Assembly: GCF_030316855.1 (NCBI RefSeq)
Contig: NZ_JASZYR010000010.1
Span: 62,001-126,000 of the forward strand
Direction of reading: 5' to 3'
Origin: Variovorax sp. J22P240
Lineage (GTDB): Bacteria > Pseudomonadota > Gammaproteobacteria > Burkholderiales > Burkholderiaceae_C
DNA: 64,000 nt
The notes under the pieces are model-generated. The model was not told the origin of the DNA and did not search any database. It worked only from the letters and a program-made list of their open reading frames with translations. The number at the start of each line of letters is the position of its first letter. Position 1 is the stretch's first letter. Both the position numbers and the translations under genes were made by a program. This document shows positions 17,186-24,308 of the stretch, one piece after another.

Positions 17186-17809
17186 TCAGTTCACGGATTC
17201 GCCGCGATCGGTCAGCCGATCCAGTTCTTCCATGACCATTCGTCGGCCAGTGTCCGAACCCAGCATCTCAAGCGGGATTCGTCCCAGCGACTCATCAAAT
17301 CTTCGAAGCCAGTGATTGGCGTTGCTTTCGCTCGCGAACACGCGCTTCGCCTTGCATGACACGCACGCTTCAGCCTCGAAGAGCGCGACGATTCGGTCAG
17401 CGTTGCCCGCCATGTACAAGAGATCGACAGGCCGCCGATAGTGAAGCGCCGCGTGCTCGGTACGGAGCCAGGCGCACACAAGGCCTCTACTGTCGAATGA
17501 CATGTCGTCCGGTGCGGTCTGTGCACCCATCCGCGCAGCGACAGTTTCCAATCGAACATGCGCCTCCTTCTGTTGCTTCACATCTCCCGTAGGTCTGACC
17601 ATCCAGGTATGCATGCTTTTTTGCTCGTCTGCAGCTTCGGTGATCTCTAGCCAGCTGGGATAGTGGTGCAGCGCAATTTCGGCCTCGATGACGAGACGGT
17701 CAGGCAGTTGCGCACCCCATGTATCCATGTGCCCAGTGGTCTTGACGATGTCCATAAGGATTTCGCCGGCTCGAAGGAACGCGTTCATTCGTAGTTGTGG
17801 CATGGTCAT
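17186..17809 (-). CDS. Protein with Xre/MbcA/ParS-type toxin-binding C-terminus
   Basis: 207 residues from the ATG at 17809, with GAGG a short distance upstream. The first 150 residues are unassigned, with a CxxC (CVSC) near residue 155. The last 50 residues (RVFASESNANHWLRRFDESL, then LGRIPLEMLGSDTGRRMV) follow the DUF2384 antitoxin pattern closely: RVF, W-L, LG-x-PLE-L and a final helix. That domain normally sits on a helix-turn-helix protein and blocks a RES ADP-ribosyltransferase-like toxin. Here it is joined to a different N-terminus, and no RES toxin is visible nearby. Confidence 0.65.
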   Translation of the reverse strand: MTMPQLRMNAFLRAGEILMDIVKTTGHMDTWGAQLPDRLVIEAEIALHHYPSWLEITEAADEQKSMHTWMVRPTGDVKQQKEAHVRLETVAARMGAQTAPDDMSFDSRGLVCAWLRTEHAALHYRRPVDLLYMAGNADRIVALFEAEACVSCKAKRVFASESNANHWLRRFDESLGRIPLEMLGSDTGRRMVMEELDRLTDRGESVN

Positions 17810-17862
17810 GGGGCTGTACCTCGCAGAGTCAGGGGGGCGGCACACGGCGGCACGTCGGGACC

Positions 17863-19302
17863 TCAGTGCAGCATCGGACCTGGGGCATCGCTCTCGTCAC
17901 CGATGACGTCCGCCGGCAGGTCGGAAACCCTCAGATGCAATCGCCCGATCTGGGCTGCGCGTGCGGCGCTGTCCTGGACCGCCTGACAAATCTCACGTGC
18001 GGTGAGATGCGCAAGCTTGTGCGACAACGAGCGCTCGGGCGCCGCGAAACCTGCAACGCCCAGTTTTTGGATGGCACGGTTGGCGACCGCGTGAGCGACA
18101 CGAAGCGCGTCTTCGCCGCGCGGTGGCAGGATGACAAACTCCCGAAATCGCGTTCGCAGAGTGTCCGGCACCTTGCTGCTGTCGTTCGACGTCGCGATGT
18201 AGATCGCGAGGCTCGCATCGAAAGTAGTTTCCACTCCCGCATCGCGCACGGCGCAGGCGGTCAAGGGTTCCAGCAGCGAGTGCAGCGGTCCAACCGGGTC
18301 GTATTGACTCGCCCGCGGCGCCTTGTCGATCTCGTCGATCAGGAAGATGGGGTTTGCGTAGGTTCCATAGACGATCTCGTTGAAGACGATCCCGCATCCG
18401 GCTGTACCCCAGTGGCGTTCGGTCCCCAGCCAAAGCGACGAGGCCTGGGCGTTGTCCATCGACTGGATACGGATCGGCGCGCCCAGAGCTTCAGCGAGAT
18501 CGCTGGTGTAATGGGTCTTCCCATTGCCCGGTGGGCCGTTCAAATGGATCGGCGGAATCGACAGTGGCCGCAGACTGAGTAACGACGCCGCGACGCGGCT
18601 CGCCACGAAATCAGTCACCGCCCACATGTGCGGGTGCGCCTCCCTCTGGCGTTCCACGGAACGGCACCACTGTTCGGGAGCGCACGCCGGATTGGCGACC
18701 CTACGGAAGGCGCCGCGCGCTGCGATCTTCTCCAGTTGGTCGGCCTCGTGCTGGCGATTGTCCCCGTCACGCGTTGCGCGCACCCGTGCGGCGGCATCGA
18801 CGAGTTCCTGCCCCCGAAGCACCTGGAACGTTTGGGGCGGAAGACTTCTCTGCGGAGGTCGCTCGAAGTCGGCAATGAACGCGGCGTCGGCTTGCGCGTC
18901 CCATTCCATGGCCAGCAGGTGCTTCATGACGGTCAAGCGGCCGTCCCGGGACTCGATCGCCCGCTCTACGGTCAAGGCTTCCCGCTTTTCCTGCTCCGCT
19001 CGCATTCGGTCCTCCTCTCGCCTTTTGTTCTCCATCTGAACCGACGCGATGATGGAAGTGGGCAGCAAGGGTTCGAAGGACGTATACCAGCACTTCGCAT
19101 AGCCGGCCGACAACCTCTCCTCGGTCTCGCGGTTCCTTTCAGTGGTCATGTCGAACGCCCCCTCGCACCTCTGCGACCCGTTGGCGAGTGCGGCAGACAA
19201 CACCCTTCGGCGCGCGCGTGGTGCGGGTGCAGGGGACTCGATGGAGCGCTGCGGCTTCGCAAGCAGCCAACAGCCCGCACGGATCAAACTGCCCTTCGCC
19301 AT
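17863..19302 (-). CDS. AAA+ ATPase, Lon-like core
   Basis: 479 residues from the ATG at 19302, which overlaps the stop of the preceding gene; an ATG at 19149 is an alternative. The N-terminal 250 residues are charged and helical with a coiled-coil stretch (NKRREEDRMRAEQEKREALT). The ATPase core has Walker A GPPGNGKT (about residues 256-263), Walker B IFLIDEID (about 319-326), sensor 1 IYIATSN and an arginine-finger region LRTRF. The core resembles Lon, but no protease domain follows. It is probably the motor of the island block; the partner is unknown. Confidence 0.85.
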   Translation of the reverse strand: MAKGSLIRAGCWLLAKPQRSIESPAPAPRARRRVLSAALANGSQRCEGAFDMTTERNRETEERLSAGYAKCWYTSFEPLLPTSIIASVQMENKRREEDRMRAEQEKREALTVERAIESRDGRLTVMKHLLAMEWDAQADAAFIADFERPPQRSLPPQTFQVLRGQELVDAAARVRATRDGDNRQHEADQLEKIAARGAFRRVANPACAPEQWCRSVERQREAHPHMWAVTDFVASRVAASLLSLRPLSIPPIHLNGPPGNGKTHYTSDLAEALGAPIRIQSMDNAQASSLWLGTERHWGTAGCGIVFNEIVYGTYANPIFLIDEIDKAPRASQYDPVGPLHSLLEPLTACAVRDAGVETTFDASLAIYIATSNDSSKVPDTLRTRFREFVILPPRGEDALRVAHAVANRAIQKLGVAGFAAPERSLSHKLAHLTAREICQAVQDSAARAAQIGRLHLRVSDLPADVIGDESDAPGPMLH

Positions 19303-19706
19303 CAAACCTTGCCGCCCTTCTTCACTTCAGTGCCGCCTTCCGAAGCATCGGCCTCCCCGCGGGGATCGCGGCTTCGAAAATAGGCGCGCTCGACCATCAG
19401 ATAGACCCACCTGCGCCGGCTGAAACGCCGCCAGGGCCACGCCCCCTCCAGCGCTGCGCGGTACGGCTCGTCACCCCATTCGCTCCTCCATGCGGCATCG
19501 CGTTCCTTGACGCTGCCGGACTTGCAGCGTGCGCCGCTGGCTTCTGCCGGCGTCGGGCCAAGGGAATCTTTGACAAGACGGCGCACGATTTGTACCTGGT
19601 TGTCGCGTCCGCGGCCAGCGCATTCGCCGGAGCGTGCCGGGTCTGGGCCAGACTCACCGCCTTGGCTCTTCAGCGACTGACCGGCAAGCGCGGTCCTGGT
19701 CAGCAT
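19302..19706 (-). CDS. First protein of the island block, unknown
   Basis: 134 residues, basic, low in hydrophobic residues, without membrane segment. The most protein-like part is GDEPYRAALEGAWPWRRFSR, followed by a tyrosine/arginine-rich helix and a lysine-rich tail. Its stop overlaps the ATPase start (TGATG), which supports coupling. The ATG at 19706 lacks its own good ribosome site but overlaps the end of a 12-codon frame that has a good one. It may therefore be read by re-initiation or may once have been one longer protein. Confidence 0.5.
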   Translation of the reverse strand: MLTRTALAGQSLKSQGGESGPDPARSGECAGRGRDNQVQIVRRLVKDSLGPTPAEASGARCKSGSVKERDAAWRSEWGDEPYRAALEGAWPWRRFSRRRWVYLMVERAYFRSRDPRGEADASEGGTEVKKGGKV

Positions 19707-19738
19707 GGCTGCGCTTTCACTTCAGGTCTCTTTGGCAT
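19700..19738 (-). CDS. 12-residue leader or broken start of the island block
   Basis: A strong ribosome site (AAGGAAG) lies about seven bases before the ATG at 19738. The peptide is MPKRPEVKAQPC, and its stop overlaps the start of the next gene (ATGCTGA). One base inserted or lost near 19706 would join it to the 134-residue protein. It is either a translated leader that couples expression or the true start of a frameshifted gene. Confidence 0.35.
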   Translation of the reverse strand: MPKRPEVKAQPC

Positions 19739-19858
19739 GTTCGCTTCCTTGCCGCGCTTTCGAGATGGGCACATTCGCGGCGATTTACTGTCTTTCCGCC
19801 AATAATTGAGCCGGTCCGGCCATGCGTCGGCCGATCGTCCAGTTTTGGTTGCTGTCAA

Positions 19859-19894
19859 TAGTCGATTTTCGACAGTCGAATTTCGACTAGTCGA
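19859..19894. promoter_or_regulatory. Clustered palindromic operator between divergent island genes
   Basis: Two overlapping 7-3-7 inverted repeats: TAGTCGATTTTCGACAG at 19859-19875 and CAGTCGAATTTCGACTA at 19873-19889, followed by a further half site TAGTCGA at 19888-19894. Units repeat every 14 bases. The cluster lies between the minus-strand block and the XRE gene, as expected for an autoregulated divergent promoter. The same palindrome recurs perfectly at 20664-20680. Confidence 0.75.
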
Positions 19895-19936
19895 TTGAAG
19901 CATACAAGGTCTCGGCCACCTCAACAAGTGGCATCC

Positions 19937-20251
19937 ATGAAGACTTCCAAGACTTCCCCGTTCAATCGCGAGCAGTTGGCGCTGGCCGAACTTCTCAGGG
20001 ATATGCGTACCATCGCCGGCCTCACGCAGGAGCAACTGGCCGAGAGCTTGAAGTGGCGCCAGACCGACGTCTCCAAGGTGGAGCGTTGCGCGCGCCTCAT
20101 CGGCCATGTGGAGCTGCGCCACTGGGTCGCGGCCTTGCACACGGACATGATCGCGCTCGAGTTGGAATTCCAGGACCGACTCGAACGCCTGGGCATCGCT
20201 GCGCCATCGCCCAAGGGGGGCCTGAGACACAAGCGTCAAAAACTACGCTGA
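19937..20251 (+). CDS. XRE family helix-turn-helix regulator
   Basis: 104 residues from the ATG at 19937; a TTG at 19895 would extend it by 14 residues. The Cro/CI-type helix-turn-helix spans about residues 15-70 (LRDMRTIAGLTQEQLAESL, then KWRQTDVSKVE). There is no second domain apart from a short helical, basic tail. It is the obvious candidate to bind the palindromes at 19859-19894 and 20664-20680, and so to control itself, the minus-strand block and the ParB-like gene. Confidence 0.88.
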   Translation: MKTSKTSPFNREQLALAELLRDMRTIAGLTQEQLAESLKWRQTDVSKVERCARLIGHVELRHWVAALHTDMIALELEFQDRLERLGIAAPSPKGGLRHKRQKLR

Positions 20252-20663
20252 GGCCCCAAGACCACGGGGCGACGCGCGCGGTCGGCTCCTTCGAGTCCCT
20301 TGCGGTTCGGCTGTGGCTGATGCATCGGGGCGATGAAAGCGTTCAGTAAAGCAAGCAGGCGCGTGCTCGTCCCCATGCTTTGTCGCCCCGACGATTGCCC
20401 ATGCCGCTGAGGGACGGGCAAGCTTTCGCGCTTCGGCGCTGGCCTTCAGCTAACGCCCCCCTGCCCTGCGCGAGAGACTCGCGCCAGAGGAACTTCTGCA
20501 GCCAGTCAAATCGATCATCGAGGACACGGCACCCGCCCAGTGAACTCGTGGCGGCCTTCACCGCGACAGCGCGAGCACCCCTCTGCGCGTCAGGCGCCAT
20601 CAAGCTGCCCGAAGCGGGAGTCTTCTTGAACCTGTGGACGCATCGTTGTATTCTCATCTAGAC

Positions 20664-20680
20664 TAGTCGATATTCGACTA
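20664..20680. promoter_or_regulatory. Perfect 17-bp palindrome upstream of ParB-like gene
   Basis: TAGTCGATATTCGACTA has perfect seven-base arms around a three-base centre. It matches the repeats in the XRE/minus-strand promoter region. It is probably a binding site of the XRE protein; a ParB centromere (parS) is the other possibility. Confidence 0.7.
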
Positions 20681-20724
20681 TGCTTTCACCATGGAGGTCG
20701 AGTTGCCACGGTCGATCTCGACTC

Positions 20725-20742
20725 ATCCATCCCTGGATGGAT
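20725..20742. repeat. Inverted repeat ATCCATCC-CT-GGATGGAT
   Basis: Eight-base perfect arms with a two-base centre, 45 bases after the 17-bp palindrome and about 140 bases before the ParB-like start. It differs in sequence from the TCGAC-type sites, so a second protein may bind here. The ParB-like protein itself is one candidate. Confidence 0.5.
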
Positions 20743-20883
20743 CGGCTCGTTCGCGCAACGCGGCGGATGACAAGGGGCAAGCCACTCGGGGGGAGGCGTC
20801 GATCCCCCCGAGCAGGATCGCGCATCGTTGGCCCGGGCGGTCCGGACCGTCGTCAGCAGTGAGGAGAGGAAAGAGACATTCGT

Positions 20884-21957
20884 ATGCCCGCCGCGCGCAA
20901 CTCCAGCAAAGCGAGCGCCAAGGTCCCGGCGAAAGGACGCGTCGCACGCGCCAGCGGGAAGGCGCCGGTTGCACGTGCGAAGCAGGCCCCACCAGCGGCG
21001 CGCCGTCGCCGCCCTGCCCGAGCGACGTCGCGCCAAGCCCCATCGGCGGTACCGGGCGAGGCACGTCCGACACCAGCCGCCAGCACAACCAGCACAACCA
21101 GCATTGCGGCACCGGAGCACGAGACGGGTCAGACGCCATCGGCCTTGCGTCGCATCGATGCCCGTTCGATTGGCCACTCGAGATGGGCGAACCGCATCCA
21201 CGAAGACGCTGACACGCCCGAGTTTCAGGAGCTCAAGGCAAGCATCCAGCGAGCAGGGGGCAATGTGCAGCCGATCAAGGTCCGTCCGATCCCGCCTTCT
21301 GTGCCCGCGGGTGCGGTGGCCGCGCAGGGCGCGTTGCAGTTCGAGATCGTGTTCGGTCACCGCCGCCATCGCGCCTGTCTGGAGTTGGGCGTGCCTGTCA
21401 ATGCGATCGTGGCGTCGATGGATGACTTGCAGCTGTTCGCCGAGATGGATCGCGAGAACCGGGCGCACCGGGCGCTTTCGCCGTTCGAACAGGGACAGAT
21501 GTTCAAGCGCGCACTGGACGCGGGCCTCTTCGCGTCGGTCCGACGCTTGGCGCAGGAGCTGACCATTGACGTGAGCCTGGTGAGCAAATCGATCGGCATT
21601 GCAAGCCTGCCTGAGCCGGTGCATCAGGCGTTCTCCTCGCCGAACGACATCCAGTACCGATGGGCACGCCCGTTGAAAACCGCGTGCGCCGCGGCGTTGC
21701 AGCGCACCATCGACACCGCCACGCGTCTGAAAGCGCAGAACAGTGCCGCCTCGGTCAGGCCCAGCCGCATCTTCCAGATGCTCGTGAGTGAAGCGGGTGT
21801 CCAGGGTGAGGATGCGCAGGAGGTCTGCGGCAAGCAGGCTCATGCCGCCTTCAAGATCGATCGTCGCGGGCGGCTGGCCATCTGGTTTGACCGGCGGTTG
21901 AGCGAGGCCCTGGTCATGCGACTGCGAACGTCGCTTGAGAAATTGCTCAATGAGTAG
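20884..21957 (+). CDS. ParB/RepB/Spo0J-like protein of the island
   Basis: 357 residues. The first 85 are basic and rich in alanine/proline (disordered). A ParB N-terminal domain follows: WANRIHEDADTPEFQELKAS, then the conserved box GHRRHRAC near residues 158-165 and ENRAHRALSPFEQG near 181-194. A central helix-turn-helix has LAQELTIDVSLVSKSIGI. ParB proteins bind parS and, with CTP, form clamps; island-borne relatives also act as regulators. No ParA ATPase is encoded in the window. A purine-rich ribosome site precedes the ATG. Confidence 0.88.
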   Translation: MPAARNSSKASAKVPAKGRVARASGKAPVARAKQAPPAARRRRPARATSRQAPSAVPGEARPTPAASTTSTTSIAAPEHETGQTPSALRRIDARSIGHSRWANRIHEDADTPEFQELKASIQRAGGNVQPIKVRPIPPSVPAGAVAAQGALQFEIVFGHRRHRACLELGVPVNAIVASMDDLQLFAEMDRENRAHRALSPFEQGQMFKRALDAGLFASVRRLAQELTIDVSLVSKSIGIASLPEPVHQAFSSPNDIQYRWARPLKTACAAALQRTIDTATRLKAQNSAASVRPSRIFQMLVSEAGVQGEDAQEVCGKQAHAAFKIDRRGRLAIWFDRRLSEALVMRLRTSLEKLLNE

Positions 21958-22286
21958 TGGTGCTGGGGGTGGTGCGGGCCCCAAGGCGCGCATCCCCAGA
22001 GCCCCATGGAAGCAGCCCGCGACACCCTGCCAGGCAGGACTTGCAGTTACACGGCACTTACAAATTCGCGACCTGAACGCTGCGCTTCGAAGAAAGAAGA
22101 GCGCGCGAAGCCCCTCTCATGCGCTGCAAAGCCGCCTCACTTCGCTGCCTGGTCACGGCTTGTCCGTGGACACCGAACAACCATGCGCCGGGACATTGCC
22201 CGGCGCCCCCTGCCCCCAATGGCGGCGCGGCAGCGGGGAGCGGACCCGCGATGCAACCGACGCCGCCCCACGACCGCCGACAGACC
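21958..22286. other. 329-base gap between convergent ParB-like and integrase genes
   Basis: The two genes converge on this gap. I see no gene, no tRNA fragment and no strong terminator. The region nearest the integrase stop is rich in CGCC/GGCG runs. Confidence 0.4.
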
Positions 22287-23723
22287 TTACGCAGCGCACC
22301 TGCGGGGCGCGGCCTTGTGCCACGCGTCGTACAGCGCGTCAGCCCACGCCTGCAGGATCGGACGCAAGCGCTGGATGGCCACCTTCCGGTTGTAGACGCG
22401 GTACACCGCAGACCCCACCTTGTGGTCCAGTATCAACTCGATCTCGTCACGAGAGAACCGGCGCTCCCCCTGCCGAGTCGTCTGATCGTTGGCCCAGGTG
22501 GAAAAGGTACTGCGCCACCCGTGGGGACAATGCACCCCCTGCAGCCCCAGGCGGTGCGAGTAATGCCGCACCAGGGTGTTTTCGGTGATGTGGCGGGCGG
22601 TATCGGTCGGACTGAAGAAGACCCACTCGCTGTGCCGATCCAGGCTCTTGAGCAACTCCGTCGCTTGCCGGGGCAATGGCACGATGTGATGGGAGCGAAA
22701 GTTCATGTCTCCATGCCCGCCGCCGCGAACCTTCACCTTCATGAGCCCGCGCGGGATGCTCCATACCGTGCAGTCCGGGTCCAGATCCTGCCACCGCATC
22801 AGCACAATGTTGCCGGGCCGTTGCGCCAGCAGCGCACACATCTGCGAAGCGCGCACGGATTGCCATTCCGCATTGACATTGTGGTTGTCACGCAGGATCT
22901 GCCCCGCGTCGGCCAGGTCCAGCACGGCAGGAAGATGGCGTTCACCGCGCTCGCTGGTCAGGCGATAGGCCCGCAGCGTGGGCGTTTCAGCAAGCGCAGC
23001 CAGCTCGGTGTGCTTCACCAGGCCGATGGCTTGCGCATACTTGGCGACGTTTTGAATGATCATGCGCAGCTTCTTCCCGGTGCTCACCGACTGCTTGGTG
23101 CATGCGCTCAGCGCGCCGACGGCCATCGGAACAATGATCTCGTTCAGGCGCGCATTCCACAGCGCTCGGGGCCTCAGCCAGCGCTCGCAGATGCCCTTCA
23201 TCTCACGCGCGTACTTTTCGGTCCACAAGTCGGCCTCACAGCTGGCAGCCCACCAGGCATCGCAGACAAAGCCGAACGTGGCAGACTGGTTTTCAAGTCG
23301 CATGGCCGCCAGCGCTACGGCCTTGTGGGCCGTCCCGTCAATGCCCAAGTGGGCGAGTTGACGGGCAGCAGCCGCAGCCTTGCGGGCTGCCTCCAGGGTG
23401 AGTTCAGGATACGCGCCGAGGGTGACCTCGCAGACACGCGGGCGCTCGTCCTGGTCATCGCGCTCTGTTTGGTCATCGCGCTCTCCTGGGTCATCGACCC
23501 CAACAGGGCGATCGGGCATGGTCACGCGGACCCGCCAGACCCGTTGACCTCCGGGTACGCGCTGATGCAAGTACAGACCGCCCCCATCGCGCAGCTTGGC
23601 CGAGTGCTCGGCATCGGTGCACCCCGGCCAGTCCTCGACGATCACTTCGTCAAGCAGATTCTCCTGCCCCCGCCGTGGGGCCACCGCGGGCAGTTCAGGC
23701 AACTGATTTTGTTTCTCGTCCAT
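22287..23723 (-). CDS. Tyrosine-type site-specific integrase
   Basis: 478 residues from the ATG at 23723 (earlier in-frame starts would run into the gap with the tRNA). The N-terminal arm-binding domain (SAKLRDGGGLYLHQ, then the TLGAYPELTLEAAR motif) is the DUF4102 type of island and P4-like integrases. The catalytic set is R302 (QRPGN), H401-x-x-R404 (HGWRS), H434 (LDHK) and Y441 or Y444. It has an acidic insert of ERDDQ repeats at about residues 80-93. It lies about 470 bases from the 3' end of tRNA-Ser, the probable target. Confidence 0.92.
   Translation of the reverse strand: MDEKQNQLPELPAVAPRRGQENLLDEVIVEDWPGCTDAEHSAKLRDGGGLYLHQRVPGGQRVWRVRVTMPDRPVGVDDPGERDDQTERDDQDERPRVCEVTLGAYPELTLEAARKAAAAARQLAHLGIDGTAHKAVALAAMRLENQSATFGFVCDAWWAASCEADLWTEKYAREMKGICERWLRPRALWNARLNEIIVPMAVGALSACTKQSVSTGKKLRMIIQNVAKYAQAIGLVKHTELAALAETPTLRAYRLTSERGERHLPAVLDLADAGQILRDNHNVNAEWQSVRASQMCALLAQRPGNIVLMRWQDLDPDCTVWSIPRGLMKVKVRGGGHGDMNFRSHHIVPLPRQATELLKSLDRHSEWVFFSPTDTARHITENTLVRHYSHRLGLQGVHCPHGWRSTFSTWANDQTTRQGERRFSRDEIELILDHKVGSAVYRVYNRKVAIQRLRPILQAWADALYDAWHKAAPRRCAA
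23442..23495. repeat. Three 18-bp tandem repeats inside the integrase gene
   Basis: Units at 23442-23459, 23460-23477 and 23478-23495 share GCGCTC at the start and GGTCATC or GGGTCATC at the end, and encode the acidic ERDDQ-type repeats of the integrase. The length is a multiple of three, so the frame is kept. Replication slippage is the likely origin; the copy number may vary between strains. Confidence 0.8.
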
Positions 23724-24146
23724 GATCAAACTCCTCAAAAGTTGAAGGAAGAAGCGAGGTGTCCGGACGAGTTCGACGGTAGGCATCGCCGCATTTGTGG
23801 CGTACCGGCAGAAAGACCGCATTTGGAAGGGGGGGCGGGAGCGCACCAACGCGAGGGCGAGTGCAAATCGGATTCGACCCGTGCTCACCTCGCCGTGTTG
23901 AATCGTTCAACGCGCCACGCGCGACTGGGCGCCAACGCGCAGGTCGACGTGGCCAGATCATGGCGCTGCACACAACGGCGTGGGACTGGGGCCTCGCGCA
24001 AGCCCCACCAATGGCGCGATTTTGCGCAAGACGCCTGAAAAGCGCCGGGTCCCAGGGCGCGTACCCTGAACGAGATTTCCGTACCCTCTCGCGTCCCCGG
24101 TGCCGCATGGGCGACGGGGTGCCACGCACGCTGGAAGGCATGGCCC
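23724..24146. other. Gap between integrase and tRNA-Ser terminator, probable attachment region
   Basis: About 420 bases with no supported gene. It holds the inverted repeat GTTGAA-TCG-TTCAAC at 23897-23911. One attachment site is expected at or just beyond the tRNA 3' end, but I find no second copy of the tRNA end elsewhere in the window, so the core sequence cannot be named. Confidence 0.45.
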
Positions 24147-24182
24147 CAAAAACAAAGGGTGCCCCATTTCTGGAGCACCCTT
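24147..24182 (-). terminator. Rho-independent terminator of tRNA-Ser
   Basis: On the minus strand the stem AAGGGTGC / GCACCCTT (24182-24175 and 24162-24155) has a 12-base loop and is followed by TGTTTTTGG, a clear U-tract. It begins 10 bases after the CCA end of the tRNA. Confidence 0.85.
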
Positions 24183-24192
24183 CGAGGGAAGA

Positions 24193-24285
24193 TGGCGGAA
24201 CCGGAGGGATTCGAACCCTCGATGAGGCTCTACACCCCATACTCCCTTAGCAGGGGAGCACCTTCGGCCACTCGGTCACAGTTCC
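24193..24285 (-). tRNA. tRNA-Ser (anticodon GCU)
   Basis: 93 bases with an encoded CCA end (TGG at 24193-24195 on the plus strand). The acceptor stem pairs GGAACTG with CGGTTCC (one G-U). The anticodon arm is CTCCC-CTGCTAA-GGGAG, so the anticodon is GCU (plus strand 24249-24251). The long variable arm (TATGGGGTGTAGAGCCTCAT) and the T-loop GGTTCGAATCC are typical of serine tRNAs. It lies 23 bases downstream of lysC and is the likely target of the adjacent integrase. Confidence 0.95.
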
Positions 24286-24308
24286 TGAGCCGTCGATTAT
24301 GCCATCCT

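Larger units (their letters stand above)
20252..20883. other. 632 bases without a gene, holding operator-like repeats
   Basis: No ribosome site plus domain is seen in either strand. The right half contains the perfect palindrome at 20664-20680, a GTCGA-TC-TCGAC repeat at 20711-20722 and another inverted repeat at 20725-20742, all before the ParB-like gene. An ATG at 20691 opens a frame that later overlaps the ParB-like gene in another frame; it has no family match. Confidence 0.5.

Noticed and set aside
20691..21212. A frame starting at ATG 20691 after the palindrome
   Set aside because: It overlaps the ParB-like gene in another frame and turns into arginine/serine-rich nonsense; the ParB frame has clear motifs.
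22119..24038. A 639-codon plus-strand frame opposite the integrase
   Set aside because: It is an antisense frame of a GC-rich gene; the translation is low in complexity with no domain, while the minus strand has all integrase motifs.
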